Assembly: GCA_963556255.1 (NCBI GenBank) | Contig: OY744609.1 | Span: 12,915,290 to 12,979,289 of the forward strand | Source: Allolobophora icterica | Lineage: Eukaryota > Annelida > Clitellata > Crassiclitellata > Lumbricidae | Length of the DNA stretch: 64,000 bases | Reading direction: 5' to 3' | Shown here: piece by piece, positions 63,761 to 64,000 of the stretch | Layout of the letters: every line of letters starts with the position of its first letter | Position numbering within the stretch: the first letter of the stretch is position 1 | Position numbers and translations under genes: made by a program | Notes under the pieces: model-generated | Told to the model about the DNA's origin: nothing | What the model saw: the letters and a program-made list of their open reading frames with translations, nothing else | Databases searched by the model: none

Positions 63761-64000
63761 TGGAAGATCAGGCATCAAAGTTGTGGCAACTGCCCTCATT
63801 TTAATTATTTTTCACTAGATTGTAGAGGAGCGTTTAACAGAAGCCTTAGTCTAATGTGACCCTAATGTGCTAGGCAGCAACTGGTGACGCATCAAAGCAA
63901 ACCCGGAATCAAGTCAATATTCAACATTCTGATAAGCCAAGGTTAAGGAAATGAACAAAATACAATTTCATACTCATGATTTAAGTAACTGCTCTTCTCT

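Overview
The window is from an animal genome, most likely a marine invertebrate. Genes are split into small exons with GT-AG introns, the exons match conserved animal proteins, and most of the rest is transposons, SINEs, microsatellites and minisatellites. The palindromic core TAGGCC(TA) recurs throughout. I cannot name the species. Exons were joined by eye from conserved protein sequence, splice signals and reading-phase continuity.

Layout. (1) 1-7.4 kb: LINE reverse transcriptase fragments, SINEs and hAT elements. (2) 7.4-25.4 kb, plus strand: a STARD3-type gene (MENTAL membrane domain, phospho-FFAT-like motif, START sterol-binding domain). Thirteen exons are in phase through to the stop codon; the first exon(s) are not found. 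Its introns hold seven hAT elements and a large LINE-like reverse transcriptase element. (3) 25.4-44.7 kb: repeat-rich, with no convincing host gene. It holds nested transposons (a pogo-like element inside a MULE, a Harbinger-like element inside a hAT transposase), an inverted duplication of a protein-like segment, SINEs and simple repeats. (4) 44.7-56.8 kb, plus strand: seven exons of a USP-family deubiquitinase, closest by eye to USP1, followed 1.4 kb later by a linker exon and five exons of a ribonucleotide reductase R2-like protein. (5) 57.5-60.6 kb, minus strand: a broken PPWD1 (WD40 plus cyclophilin) remnant. (6) 61.6-63.2 kb, minus strand: the last two coding exons of an unrecognised gene.

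The most interesting locus is (4). The last USP exon, the linker exon and the first R2 exon are all in phase 0, and the two R2-side exons offer no start codon before the conserved core, so the locus may encode one deubiquitinase-R2 fusion. The R2 part keeps most metal ligands but has His where the radical tyrosine should be and Met where one metal-ligand Glu should be. It also stops before the C-terminal tyrosine and the R1-binding tail. It therefore looks like a pseudo-R2 joined, or adjacent, to a USP. A DUB delivered to R2, or to DNA-replication targets, by a dead R2 domain is my inference. The competing model is two neighbouring genes, since the USP frame meets a stop and an AATAAA soon after its last exon.

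At least fourteen hAT-type elements can be bounded exactly by 8-bp target duplications, which gives firm boundaries for much of the noncoding sequence.
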